Positions 32,501-41,254 of a DNA stretch of 64,000 bases are shown here, piece after piece. A model generated the notes under the pieces. That model saw nothing but the letters and a program-made list of their open reading frames with translations. It was not told the origin of the DNA and made no database searches. The translations under genes were made by a program, and so were the position numbers. This DNA is from Streptomyces netropsis. Its GTDB lineage: Bacteria; Actinomycetota; Actinomycetes; Streptomycetales; Streptomycetaceae. The stretch lies in assembly GCF_014203545.1 (NCBI RefSeq), contig NZ_JACHJG010000006.1, positions 186,001-250,000 on the forward strand, read 5' to 3'. Every line of letters begins with the position of its first letter. Position 1 is the first letter of the stretch.

Positions 32501-34811
32501 GCGTCGGCTTACGGAATTCCACCGTCTTGAGAACCTGCTGGAACTCCTCCAGCATCGGCTCCATCAACGGCGAATGAAACGCATGCGACACCGCCAGACG
32601 ACGCGCACGACCACCCCGCCCCTTCACCGCAGACACCACACGGTCCACCGCCGCCTCAGCGCCGGAAACCACGATCTGCCCCGGGGCATTCACCGACGCC
32701 ACGACCAGGTCATCGCCGAGCAGGTCAGTGATCTCCGCGGGGTCGGTCTGCACCGCCGCCATCGCACCACCGGCAGGCAACGCCTGCATCAACCGGCCCC
32801 GCGCAGCCACCACCCGGCACGCATCCTCAAGCGACCACACACCCGCCACATGAGCAGCCGCCAACTCACCAATCGAATGACCGATCAGATAGCCAGGCCT
32901 CACGCCCCAGGACTCGAACAGCCGGAACAACGCCACCTCAAGCGCGAACAAACCGGCCTGAGCCCACACCGTCCGATCCAATGTCTCTGCGTCCGAACCG
33001 AAGACCACCTCACGCAGCCCCGGATCCAGAGACGCGCAGACCTCGTCAAACGCCTCCGCGAACACCGGGAACCGCTCGTACAGCCCCCGGCCCATGCCCA
33101 ACCGCTGACTTCCCTGACCAGCGAAAACAAAGCCCAGTCGTCCGGAACCGACGGAACCCGTCACCGCGTTCACCACCGAACGCCCCTCCGCCACAGCGGA
33201 AAGACCGGCCAGCAGCTCACCACGCCCCGAGCCCACCACCACCGCACGACGCTGAAACACACTCCGCGTCGACGCCAACGACCAACCCACATCAGCCGGA
33301 TCCAGCTCAGAACGCGCCGACAGATAGGCGGCCAGCCGACCGGCCTGCTCGCGCAGCGCATCCTCGGTACGCCCCGAGACGACCCACGGCACCGCGCCCG
33401 AGGCAGGCTCTCCCACCAGCGGTTCGACCGCCGGGGCCTCCTCGATGATCACGTGCGCGTTCGTCCCACTGATGCCGAACGACGACACCCCGGCACGGCG
33501 CGGACGACCGTCCTCGACGGGCCAGTCCCGCGCCTCGGTCAGCAGTCGCACCGCACCCGACGACCAGTCCACCTCCGGCGACGGCTCCTCCACGTGCAGC
33601 GTCCTCGGCAAGACACCGGCCCGCATCGCCATGACCATCTTGATCACACCGGCCACACCAGCGGCCGCCTGGGTATGACCGATGTTCGACTTCACCGATC
33701 CGAGCCACAACGGGTGCTCCGGTGAGCGGTCCTGGCCGTAGACACCGAGCAGGGCCTGCGCTTCGATCGGGTCGCCCAGGGACGTACCGGTGCCGTGTGC
33801 CTCGACGGCGTCCACGTCGGAGGACGTCAGGCGCGCGTTGGCCAGTGCTGCCCGGATGACCCGCTGCTGCGACGGACCGTTCGGCGACGTCAGACCGTTG
33901 GACGAGCCGTCCTGATTCACCGCCGAACCCCGCACCACCGCCAGTACGTGGTGGCCGTTCCGCTGTGCGTCCGACAACCGCTCCAGCACCAGCACGCCCA
34001 CGCCCTCGGCGAAGCCCGCGCCGTCCGCGGTGGACGAGAACGCCTTCGCGCGGCCGTCGGTGGCCAGTCCGCGCTGGTGGGAGAACGCGGTGAACACGGT
34101 GGGGGTGGCCATCACGGTGGCGCCGCCGACCAGTGCCAGTTCACACTCGCCCGACCGCAGCGCCTGCGCGGCCGTGTGCAGGCTCACCAGCGACGACGAA
34201 CATGCGGTGTCCACGGTGACCGCCGGGCCTTCCAGGCCCAGCGCGTAGGACACCCTGCCGGACATGACGCTCGCCGAGCACGCGGTGGCCAGGTAGTTGG
34301 CGTACTCGCCGCCCGATCCGGCGAACAGCGAGAAGTAGTCCTGGCCGATCGTGCCGAAGTAGACGCCGGTCCGGCTGCCCCGCAGCGTGCCGGGATCGAT
34401 CCTGGCCCGCTCGACCGCTTCCCACGAGCACTCCAGCAGCAACCGCTGCTGCGGATCCATCGCCAGCGCCTCACGCGGCGAGATCCCGAAGAACCCCGCG
34501 TCGAACTCGCCCGCGTCGTAGAGGAAGCCGCCCTCCCGCACGTACGACTGGTTCTCGTCGAAGGCGGTGTCCAGGTTCCAGCCCCGGTCGGTGGGGAGCG
34601 GTGCCAGGGCGTCCACGCCGTCGACGAGCAGTTCCCAGAACCGTTCCGGCGAGCGGGCTCCGCCGGGAAGCCGGCAGCTCATGCCCACGATCGCCAGCGG
34701 CTCGGCGTCCTTGCGCTCGGCTTCGCGCAGCCGCTGCCTGGTGCCGTGCAGGTCCGTGAGGGCCTTCTTCAGGTATTCACGGAGTTTCGTCTCGGTGGTC
34801 CCGGCCGTCAT
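29598..34811 (-). CDS. borA6: Borrelidin PKS module 6 with thioesterase (KS-AT-KR-ACP-TE)
   Basis: 1737 residues. N-terminal docking coiled coil (1-33), KS about 37-460 with Cys204 in DTACSSSL, AT about 560-880 with Ser646 in GHSIGE and HAFH at 743-746 (malonyl-CoA), KR about 1100-1290 with LDD (B type) and FSSLAG...YAAAN, ACP Ser1407 in LGFDSL, and TE about 1490-1730 with Ser1582 in GYSAGG, VDTYAP and GDHF. It adds C1-C2, reduces C3 to the hydroxyl, and closes the 18-membered lactone. This agrees with borrelidin: no DH or ER is needed. ATG at 34811 overlaps the borA5 stop by one base (TGATG). Confidence 0.93.
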   Translation of the reverse strand: MTAGTTETKLREYLKKALTDLHGTRQRLREAERKDAEPLAIVGMSCRLPGGARSPERFWELLVDGVDALAPLPTDRGWNLDTAFDENQSYVREGGFLYDAGEFDAGFFGISPREALAMDPQQRLLLECSWEAVERARIDPGTLRGSRTGVYFGTIGQDYFSLFAGSGGEYANYLATACSASVMSGRVSYALGLEGPAVTVDTACSSSLVSLHTAAQALRSGECELALVGGATVMATPTVFTAFSHQRGLATDGRAKAFSSTADGAGFAEGVGVLVLERLSDAQRNGHHVLAVVRGSAVNQDGSSNGLTSPNGPSQQRVIRAALANARLTSSDVDAVEAHGTGTSLGDPIEAQALLGVYGQDRSPEHPLWLGSVKSNIGHTQAAAGVAGVIKMVMAMRAGVLPRTLHVEEPSPEVDWSSGAVRLLTEARDWPVEDGRPRRAGVSSFGISGTNAHVIIEEAPAVEPLVGEPASGAVPWVVSGRTEDALREQAGRLAAYLSARSELDPADVGWSLASTRSVFQRRAVVVGSGRGELLAGLSAVAEGRSVVNAVTGSVGSGRLGFVFAGQGSQRLGMGRGLYERFPVFAEAFDEVCASLDPGLREVVFGSDAETLDRTVWAQAGLFALEVALFRLFESWGVRPGYLIGHSIGELAAAHVAGVWSLEDACRVVAARGRLMQALPAGGAMAAVQTDPAEITDLLGDDLVVASVNAPGQIVVSGAEAAVDRVVSAVKGRGGRARRLAVSHAFHSPLMEPMLEEFQQVLKTVEFRKPTLPAVSNVTGTWVDPQEWCSPEYWVRQVREPVLFADGVRTLLDAGVTTWVELGPAGALTSMVAHCADTENIATAAALRPGHDDVSTVLAALSTVHVNGHAVDWSPFFPHARTVDLPTYAFQHQHYWMRRAAPAPAESTPGTPLDDWTYRIDWTPVDEGVTAPVLSGSWLVIRPAGECRLADAVEAALAEHGATVLSAGEAGPRQGSDLAGVVSLLGLGSDTDGGLKATLRVVQDLLAEGSGVPLWVLTQGAVAVGDSDPVTNPEQAMLWGLGRAAAAEHPELGAVRIDLPAELTDRTASRLCALLLARDEQEVALRSAGVFARRLVRTRPAAEHWSPSGTVVVTGGTGALAAHVARWLADQGAEHIVLAGRRGPDSPEAGALHAELIAAGVKATVARCDVTDREAVRELLDAHRPNAVVHTAAVLDDGVIASLTPEQVDRVLRPKLLGAKHLHELTRDRDLDAFVLFSSLAGVLGGAGQAGYAAANAYLDALAAHRTAEGLPAASLAWGPWAGDGMAGTQVVEDRLRRSGLAPLAPEDAVRALGRAHGPVVVADVDWGRLTGGARHRLLDALPEARPATPPAREEQPDALRGLEGRTSEEQSRVLLEAVRTEIATVLRYEDPARIDPGHEFLALGFDSLTSIELRNRLVSRTGLALPASLTLEHRTPAALAEHLRERIGAGTTGVPDTTGSLVELWHEADRHGRRLEFIDLLTTAAGFRAAYDDPAELDLPPLRLTSGGADTPVFCIPSHLGKADPHKFVPFGAALRGRRDVFVLREPGFVTGQPIPATLDVLLATHARALEGQDEFVLLGYSAGGLAAHALAAHLAGLGRPPAAVVLVDTYAPEQSDVMTRIQGAMEQGQRERDGRTGEALGEAWLTAMGRYFGFDWTPGQVDVPVLHVRAGDPLPGMPDDGRWQARWNLAHTGTDVPGDHFTMMEHHAPRTADVVHDWLVTAVHRPPGDHGGAAVR
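32130..33660 (-). repeat. Malonyl-AT/KS-linker repeat, copy in borA6
   Basis: This block (KS C-terminus, linker, AT and post-AT linker) is almost identical in DNA to blocks in borA3 (about 53936-55500) and borA2 (about 58706-60260), even at synonymous sites. It uses more T-ending or rare codons (TTG, GTT, GCT, AGT, TTT) than the flanking KR and ACP regions. Confidence 0.8.
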
Positions 34812-37800
34812 CAGGACTCCCCCATGTCGCTGTCGACCAGCGCGAAGAGGTCTTCGTCGGTGGCCTCGGACAGGTCGTACCCGGTCACCCGGTCCCGGGC
34901 GGCCGTCGCCTCGCGCCACTCGGCGAGCAGCGCCTCGAGTTGGATCGTCACGTCGTCGACGCCGTCGGCGTCCGGTGCGAGCGCCCGCAGGTCCCCGCGC
35001 AGTCGGTTGACCGCGGCCAGTACCGGTTCGGTGGGGGACGCCGCGTCGGTGGCCAGCAGGCCGCCGAGGTACGTCGCCAGTGCCTGCGGCGTCGGGTGGT
35101 CGAAGACCACGGTCGCGGGCAGCCGCAGCCCGGTGAGGGAGGAGAACCTGTTGCGCAGTTCCACCGCGGTCAGCGAGTCGAAGCCCAGCTCGCGGAACGG
35201 CCGGTCGACGGAGATCGCGTCGGAGGTGCCGTGGCCGAGCACCGCCGCCGCGTGGTCGCGCACGAGGCCGACCAGCACCTCGGCGCGTTCGGCCGCGGAC
35301 AGCGAGGCGAGCTGCTGCTCCAGGCCGGAGTTCTGCACGGCGGCGGTCACCGTGCGCCGGGCCGAGGAGCGCACCAGCTTGCGGAACATCGCGGGCACCT
35401 CTCCGCCGCGCCCGCGCAGCCTGGCGACCTCCAGGTGCATGGGCAGCAGCAGCGCCTCGCCGGCCTCGCGGGCGGCGTCGAACAGCGCCAGTCCGTCCTG
35501 TTCGGACATCTCGGCGACACCGTTGCGGGCGATCCTGGCCAGCTCGGTGGAGCCCAGCTGGCCGGTCATGGTGCTGCGGTCGGTCCACAGCCCCCAGGCC
35601 AGCGACTGTCCGGCGAGGCCGGCGGTGCGCCGGTGTTCGGCCAGGGCGTCGAGGAAGGCGTTGGCCGCGGCGTAGTTGGACTGACCGGCTCCGCCGAGTA
35701 CGCCGCTGGCCGAGGAGAACAGCACGAAGTCGGTCAGCGGGGCGTTGCCGACCAGCCGGTGCAGGTTCCACGCGGCGTCGACCTTCGGGCGCATCACGGT
35801 GTCGAGGCGTTCGGGGGTCTGCTTGTCGATCACGCCGTCGTCCAGCACGCCCGCCGAGTGGACCACCGCGACCAGCGGGTGCCGCTCGTCGACCGCGCTC
35901 ACCACCCGTTCCAGCGCGGCGGCGTCGGCCACGTCGCAGGAGGCCCAGGTGGCGGTGGCGCCGAGCTCGGTCAGCTCGCGTACCAGTTCGGTGCGCTCGG
36001 GGCCGCGGCTGAGCAGCAGCAGTCGCGTCGCACCGTGTTCGGTGACCAGGTGCCGGGCGACGAAGCCGCCCAGCGTGCCGGAGGCTCCGGTCACCATCAC
36101 CGTGCCGTCCGTCCTGAGGGGACGGGGAACGGTCAGGACGATCTTGCCGACGTGCTTGGCCTGGCTGATGTGGCGGAACGCCTCCGGCGCCCGGCGCACG
36201 TCCCACTGGGTGATCGGCAGCAGACTGAACTCCCCGGCCTCGAACAGCCGGACGATCTCGGCGAGCATCTCCCCGGTCCGCTGCGGGCCCGCCTCGACGA
36301 GGTCGAAGGCGCGGTAGGTGACGCCGGGGTGGGCCTCGGCCACCTGCTCGGGCCGGCGGATGTCGGTCTTGCCCATGTCGACGAACCGGCCGCCGCCGGG
36401 CATCAGCCGCAGCGATGCGTCGACGAACTCCCTGGCCAGCGAGTTCAGTACGAGGTCGACGCCGCGTCCGCCGGTCGCGTCGAGGAACTTCTCCTCGAAG
36501 TCGAGCGTGCGGGAGGAGGACAGGTGCGCGTCGTCGAGTCCCAGTTCGCGCAGCGTGCCCCACTTCCGGGGGCTGGCGGTGCCGAAGACCTCGGCGCCCA
36601 GGTGCCGGGCGATCTGCACGGCGGCCATGCCGACGCCACCGGCGGCGGCGTGGATCAGCACGCGGTCGCCTTCGCCGACACCGCCGAGGTCGCTCAGGCC
36701 GTAGTAGGCGGTGAGGAACGCCGCCGGCACCGAGGCGGCCTGGGCGAAGGTCCAGTCGGCCGGGATCCGCGCCAGGTAGCGGTGGTCGGTCACCGCCAGC
36801 GGTCCGAAGCCCGCGGAGAGGATGCCCATCACCCGGTCTCCGGGGGACAGGTCCGGCACGGCGCCGCCGACCTCCACGACCACACCGGCGGCCTCGCGGC
36901 CCAGCGTCAGGTCGTCGTCGACCATGCCCAGCGCGGCCACCACGTCGTGGAAGTTCAGGCCGCCGGCGTGCACGGCGACGCGGACCTCGTTGTCCGCCAG
37001 GGGCTTCTCGGCGTGCGGGTAGACGCCCAGGGTGAGGTTGTCGAAGGTGCCCGGCTCGGTGATCTCCAGCCGCCAGGCGTCCGCTCCGGCGGGCGGTACG
37101 AGGTCGGGGGCCGTGGCCCGCACCAGCCGGGCGGCCGTCGCCTTGCCCGCCCGGATCATGATCCGGGGTTCGTCGGAGAGGACGGCGTCGGCCAGGGCCG
37201 CCGACGAGTCGGGGTGGTCGTCGACGTCGACGAGGGTGACGCGCCCGGGGTTCTCGGTCTGCGCGGAGCGGACCAGGCCCCAGACGGGGCTGTGGACCAG
37301 GTCGCGCGGCAGGGCGTTGCGCGTGACGACGACCAGGCGGGAGTCGCCGAGCCGGTCGTCGGCGAGCCACTCCTGGATCACGCCCAGGACGTGCCCGGTG
37401 ACCGCCCGGACCGCGGCGGGAAGGTCGTCGTCGTGGGGGGCCGGAGCCGCGCACGGCAGTACGAGGATCTCGGGGATCTCCTCGACGGAGGCCGGACCGG
37501 TGGCGGTGTCCACCTTCCAGCCCGCCGTGCGCAGGGCGTCGGCGAGGCCGATCCGGTCGTCGCCGAGGATCACGCCGTGTGCGGCGGCGGCCGCCCCGAC
37601 GACGGGGACGGCTTCGTCCCAGGTCACCTTGAACAGCGATTCCGGTCGCTTGGCCGACAGCTGGTCGGCGCTGACCGGCCGGGTGGCGAGACTGCCGAGG
37701 GTGAACACCGGGAGTCCGGTGGCGTCCCAGGCCTGCCAGGACATGCCCTGCCCGTCGGCGGCCGGGCCGACCCGCACCCGCAGGGACCTGGCGCCGGTGG

Positions 37801-40800
37801 CGAACAGGCGTACGTCGGCGAAGGAGAACGGCAGCCGGGTCTCGCCGGCGCCGAGGTTGCCGACGGCGGCGGTGTGCAGTGCGGCGTCGAAGAGGCCGGG
37901 GTGGATGCCGAAGCCCTCCACGTCGACGTCCTCGGGCAGCTGGACCTCGGCGAACAGGTCGTCGCCCGCCCGCCAGACCCTGCGGACTCCCTGGAAAACG
38001 GTTCCGTAGCGGTATCCCGCGTCGTCGAGCCGTTCGTAGAACCCGTCGGACTCCACCGGGGTCGCCCCGGCGGGCGGCCACACGGCCACGCTCTGCGGCT
38101 GCTGCGGCCCCTCGGCCGTCAGGAAGCCCTCGGCGTGCGTCACCCACTCCTGCTCCGCGCCCCGCGAGTGCACGGACACCGACCGCCGGCCTTCCTCACC
38201 GATGTCGGCGACGACCACCCGGATGTGCACCGGCTCCGACTCGTCGAGCACCAGGGGTGCCTGCAGCGTCAGTTCCTCGACGCAGCCGAATCCGACCTGG
38301 TGGCCCGCGTGCAGGGCCTGCTCGACCCACACCACGCCCGGGACCAGCACCGACCCGAGCACCTGGTGGTCGGCCAGCCACGGGTGGGCCGACAGCGACA
38401 GCCTGCCGGTCCACGCCCACTGCCCGCCGGGCAGTTCCACCGCCGCGGGCAGCAGTTCGTGCCCGGCTTCCACCAGCCCGACCGCGCCGACGTCGCCGGC
38501 CTGGGCGCGCGGCGGATCCAGCCACAGGCGCTCCCGCTGGAAGGCGTACGTCGGCAGGTCCACGCGTCGGCCGCCGGCCAGCAGGGACAGCCAGTCGACG
38601 GGCAGACCGCGCGCCCAGGCCTCACCGGCGGAGGTGAGCATCCTGGTCAGGTCGCCCTCGTCGCGGCGCAGGGTGTGGAGCACCACGGCCCGCGCGCCGG
38701 CCTCGTGCACGGTCTCCTCGATGCCGACGGTGAGGACGGGGTGGGGGCTGGACTCGAGGAACACCGTGTGGCCCTGGCCCAGCAGGTGCTCGACACCGGC
38801 CCGGAACTCCACCGTCTGCCGCAGGTTGCGGTACCAGTACTCCGGCCCCAGCTCAGCGGTGTCGATCCGCTCACCGGTCACCGTCGACGCGAACGGGATC
38901 TCGGACGTCCGGGGGGAGATCCCCGCGAGAACCTCCAGCAACTCGTCGCGGATCAGCTCCACCTGCGCGGAGTGCGAGGCGTAGTCCACATCGATACGGC
39001 GGGCCCTGATCCCCTTGGTCTCGCAGGAGGCGAGCAGCCCTTCGAGCCCGGCGACGTCGCCGGAGACCACGGTGGACGAGGCGCCGTTGACCGCCGCGAC
39101 CGACACTCCCGGGTAGTCCGCCAGCAGCGGCACGACCTGGTCCCGGGGCAGGGCGACCGACACCATCCCGCCCAGACCCGACAGCTTCTCCGCGATCAGC
39201 CGGCTCCGCAACGCCACCACCCGCGCGGCGTCCTCCAAAGACAACGCACCGGACACCGCGGCGGCCGCGATCTCACCCTGCGAATGCCCGATCACCCCAG
39301 CGACCGGCACACCCCACGACCGCCACAGCCCGGCCAACGACACCATCACCGCCCACAACGCGGGCTGTACCACCTCCACCCGGGCCAGGGCAGCTTCGTC
39401 GTCCAGCACATCCTTCAACGCGAAGTCGACGAACGGCTCCAGCGCCTCGGCACACCGCCGCATCGACTCCTCGAAGACGGGCGACGACTCCAGCAACGCC
39501 TTGGCCATGCCGACCCACTGACAGCCTTGACCGGCGAACACCAGCACCACACCGCCGTCGGTGTCGACCACGGCCGGGCCGTCGTCGGCGTCGGCCGCTT
39601 CCCGCAGGCCCGCCAGCAGCTCGTCCCGGTCCCGGCCCACCACGACGGCGCGGTGCTCGAACGCACTGCGCGTGGCGGCCAGCGACCAGCCCACGTCGAC
39701 CGGGTTCAGCTGCGATACGTGCGCGGCCAGCTGGGACGCCTGCGCCCGCAGCGCCTCCGGGGTACGGCCGGACAGCACCCAGGGAACCACGTCGGCGTCC
39801 GGTTCGACGTCGACGGTGGAGGCCTCGACGGGCGGCGCCTCCTCCACGATCACATGGGCGTTGGTGCCGGAGATCCCGAACGAGGACACCCCGGCCCGGC
39901 GCGGACGTCCGTCCGCCGCGGACCACTGCTGATGTTCCGCCAGCAGCCGTACCTCACCGGCGGACCAGTCCACCTCTGCCGTCGGCTCCTCGACGTGCAA
40001 GGTCCTGGGCAGCACGCCCTCGCGCATGGCCAGCACCATCTTGATCACACCGGCCACGCCGGCCGCGGCCTGCGTATGACCGACGTTCGACTTCACCGAC
40101 CCCAGCCACAGCGGACGGCCTTCCGGCCGGCCCTGTCCGTAGGCGGCCTGCAGGGCCTGCACCTCGATCGGGTCGCCCAGGGCCGTGCCGGTGCCGTGCG
40201 CCTCCACCACGTCCACGTCCGAGGGGGCGAGCCGGGCGTTGGTCAGCGCCGCCTGGATGACCCGCTGCTGCGACGGGCCGTTCGGCGCGGTCAGACCGTT
40301 CGACGCGCCGTCCTGGTTGACCGCCGAGCCGCGCAGCACGGCCAGCACCTCGTGACCGTTGCGCCGGGCGTCCGCCAGCCGCTCCAGCACCAGCACGCCG
40401 ACGCCCTCGGCCATGCCCATGCCGTCGGCGGACGCCGAGAAGGCCTTGGAGCGGCCGTCCAGCGCCAGTCCGCGCTGCCGGGAGAAGGACACCAGCGACA
40501 AGGGAGTGGACATCACCGTCACACCGCCGGCCAGGGCCAGTTCGCATTCCCCGGCCCGCAGCGCCTGGGCAGCCAGGTGCAGGCCGACGAGCGAGGAAGA
40601 GCAGGCGGTGTCCACGGTGACCGCGGGGCCTTCCAGGCCCAGGGCGTAGGAGACCCGACCGGAGACGACGCTGGAGGCGTTGCCGGTCAGCAGGTGTCCC
40701 TCGGAGCTCTCCGCCCCGCTCGTCTTGCCGTAGTTGCTGTTCCAGGCGCCGATGTAGACGCCGACGTCCTCGCCGCGCAGGGACGCCGGGGCGATGCCCG

Positions 40801-41254
40801 CACGTTCCAGCGCGCCCCAGGAGCACTCCAGCAGCAAGCGCTGCTGGGGGTCCATCGCCAGCGCCTCGCGCGGGGATATCCCGAAGAACGCGGCATCGAA
40901 CTCGCCCGCGTCGTACAGGAACCCGCCCTCGCGGACGTAGCACTTGCCCGGCTCGTCGGGGTCCGGGTCGTAGAGGTTCTCCAGGTCCCAGCCCCGGTCG
41001 TCCGGGAATCCGGCCACCGCGTCGACGCCTTCGTCGAGCAGTGCCCAGAACTCCTCGGGCGTACGGACCCCGCCCGGATAGCGGCAGCCCATGCCCACGA
41101 TCGCGATGGGCTCGGAGTTCTTGTCCTCCGCCTGCCGCAGCCGCTCGGTCACGTCCGCCAGATCGGCGGTGACGCGCCGGAGGTAGGTGCGGAGTTTCTG
41201 CTCGTCCCCCATGGAGAGACCCGTCCTTTTCGCGTGGTAGTCGACAGAGGTCAC
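34811..41254 (-). CDS. borA5: Borrelidin PKS module 5, iterative (KS-AT-DH-ER-KR-ACP)
   Basis: 2147 residues. KS Cys218 in DTACSSSL, AT Ser658 in GHSQGE and YASH at 758-761 (methylmalonyl-CoA), DH with His963 in HQVLGSVLVP and Asp1123 in HPGLFDAALH, ER about 1390-1700 with NADPH motif GGVG at 1539-1542, KR about 1710-1890 with LDD, ACP Ser2027. A complete reductive set makes fully reduced methyl-branched units. Borrelidin needs three such units (C4, C6, C8 methyls) while only this one module can make them, and module 5 is known to act three times. GTG at 41254 overlaps the borA4 stop (GTGA); ATG at 41212 (MGDEQKLRTYL) is an alternative start closer to normal docking-domain length. Confidence 0.93.
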   Translation of the reverse strand: MTSVDYHAKRTGLSMGDEQKLRTYLRRVTADLADVTERLRQAEDKNSEPIAIVGMGCRYPGGVRTPEEFWALLDEGVDAVAGFPDDRGWDLENLYDPDPDEPGKCYVREGGFLYDAGEFDAAFFGISPREALAMDPQQRLLLECSWGALERAGIAPASLRGEDVGVYIGAWNSNYGKTSGAESSEGHLLTGNASSVVSGRVSYALGLEGPAVTVDTACSSSLVGLHLAAQALRAGECELALAGGVTVMSTPLSLVSFSRQRGLALDGRSKAFSASADGMGMAEGVGVLVLERLADARRNGHEVLAVLRGSAVNQDGASNGLTAPNGPSQQRVIQAALTNARLAPSDVDVVEAHGTGTALGDPIEVQALQAAYGQGRPEGRPLWLGSVKSNVGHTQAAAGVAGVIKMVLAMREGVLPRTLHVEEPTAEVDWSAGEVRLLAEHQQWSAADGRPRRAGVSSFGISGTNAHVIVEEAPPVEASTVDVEPDADVVPWVLSGRTPEALRAQASQLAAHVSQLNPVDVGWSLAATRSAFEHRAVVVGRDRDELLAGLREAADADDGPAVVDTDGGVVLVFAGQGCQWVGMAKALLESSPVFEESMRRCAEALEPFVDFALKDVLDDEAALARVEVVQPALWAVMVSLAGLWRSWGVPVAGVIGHSQGEIAAAAVSGALSLEDAARVVALRSRLIAEKLSGLGGMVSVALPRDQVVPLLADYPGVSVAAVNGASSTVVSGDVAGLEGLLASCETKGIRARRIDVDYASHSAQVELIRDELLEVLAGISPRTSEIPFASTVTGERIDTAELGPEYWYRNLRQTVEFRAGVEHLLGQGHTVFLESSPHPVLTVGIEETVHEAGARAVVLHTLRRDEGDLTRMLTSAGEAWARGLPVDWLSLLAGGRRVDLPTYAFQRERLWLDPPRAQAGDVGAVGLVEAGHELLPAAVELPGGQWAWTGRLSLSAHPWLADHQVLGSVLVPGVVWVEQALHAGHQVGFGCVEELTLQAPLVLDESEPVHIRVVVADIGEEGRRSVSVHSRGAEQEWVTHAEGFLTAEGPQQPQSVAVWPPAGATPVESDGFYERLDDAGYRYGTVFQGVRRVWRAGDDLFAEVQLPEDVDVEGFGIHPGLFDAALHTAAVGNLGAGETRLPFSFADVRLFATGARSLRVRVGPAADGQGMSWQAWDATGLPVFTLGSLATRPVSADQLSAKRPESLFKVTWDEAVPVVGAAAAAHGVILGDDRIGLADALRTAGWKVDTATGPASVEEIPEILVLPCAAPAPHDDDLPAAVRAVTGHVLGVIQEWLADDRLGDSRLVVVTRNALPRDLVHSPVWGLVRSAQTENPGRVTLVDVDDHPDSSAALADAVLSDEPRIMIRAGKATAARLVRATAPDLVPPAGADAWRLEITEPGTFDNLTLGVYPHAEKPLADNEVRVAVHAGGLNFHDVVAALGMVDDDLTLGREAAGVVVEVGGAVPDLSPGDRVMGILSAGFGPLAVTDHRYLARIPADWTFAQAASVPAAFLTAYYGLSDLGGVGEGDRVLIHAAAGGVGMAAVQIARHLGAEVFGTASPRKWGTLRELGLDDAHLSSSRTLDFEEKFLDATGGRGVDLVLNSLAREFVDASLRLMPGGGRFVDMGKTDIRRPEQVAEAHPGVTYRAFDLVEAGPQRTGEMLAEIVRLFEAGEFSLLPITQWDVRRAPEAFRHISQAKHVGKIVLTVPRPLRTDGTVMVTGASGTLGGFVARHLVTEHGATRLLLLSRGPERTELVRELTELGATATWASCDVADAAALERVVSAVDERHPLVAVVHSAGVLDDGVIDKQTPERLDTVMRPKVDAAWNLHRLVGNAPLTDFVLFSSASGVLGGAGQSNYAAANAFLDALAEHRRTAGLAGQSLAWGLWTDRSTMTGQLGSTELARIARNGVAEMSEQDGLALFDAAREAGEALLLPMHLEVARLRGRGGEVPAMFRKLVRSSARRTVTAAVQNSGLEQQLASLSAAERAEVLVGLVRDHAAAVLGHGTSDAISVDRPFRELGFDSLTAVELRNRFSSLTGLRLPATVVFDHPTPQALATYLGGLLATDAASPTEPVLAAVNRLRGDLRALAPDADGVDDVTIQLEALLAEWREATAARDRVTGYDLSEATDEDLFALVDSDMGES
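38635..39715 (-). repeat. Methylmalonyl-AT repeat, copy in borA5
   Basis: The AT and post-AT linker share long identical stretches with borA4 (about 43540-44600) and borA3 module 3 (about 48950-50010), for example around the YASH and GHSQGE motifs. Confidence 0.75.

Noticed and set aside
29598..38147. A single 2849-residue protein extending borA6 upstream
   Set aside because: The N-terminal 1100 residues are an out-of-frame reading of borA5. The docking coiled coil and KS start at 34811.
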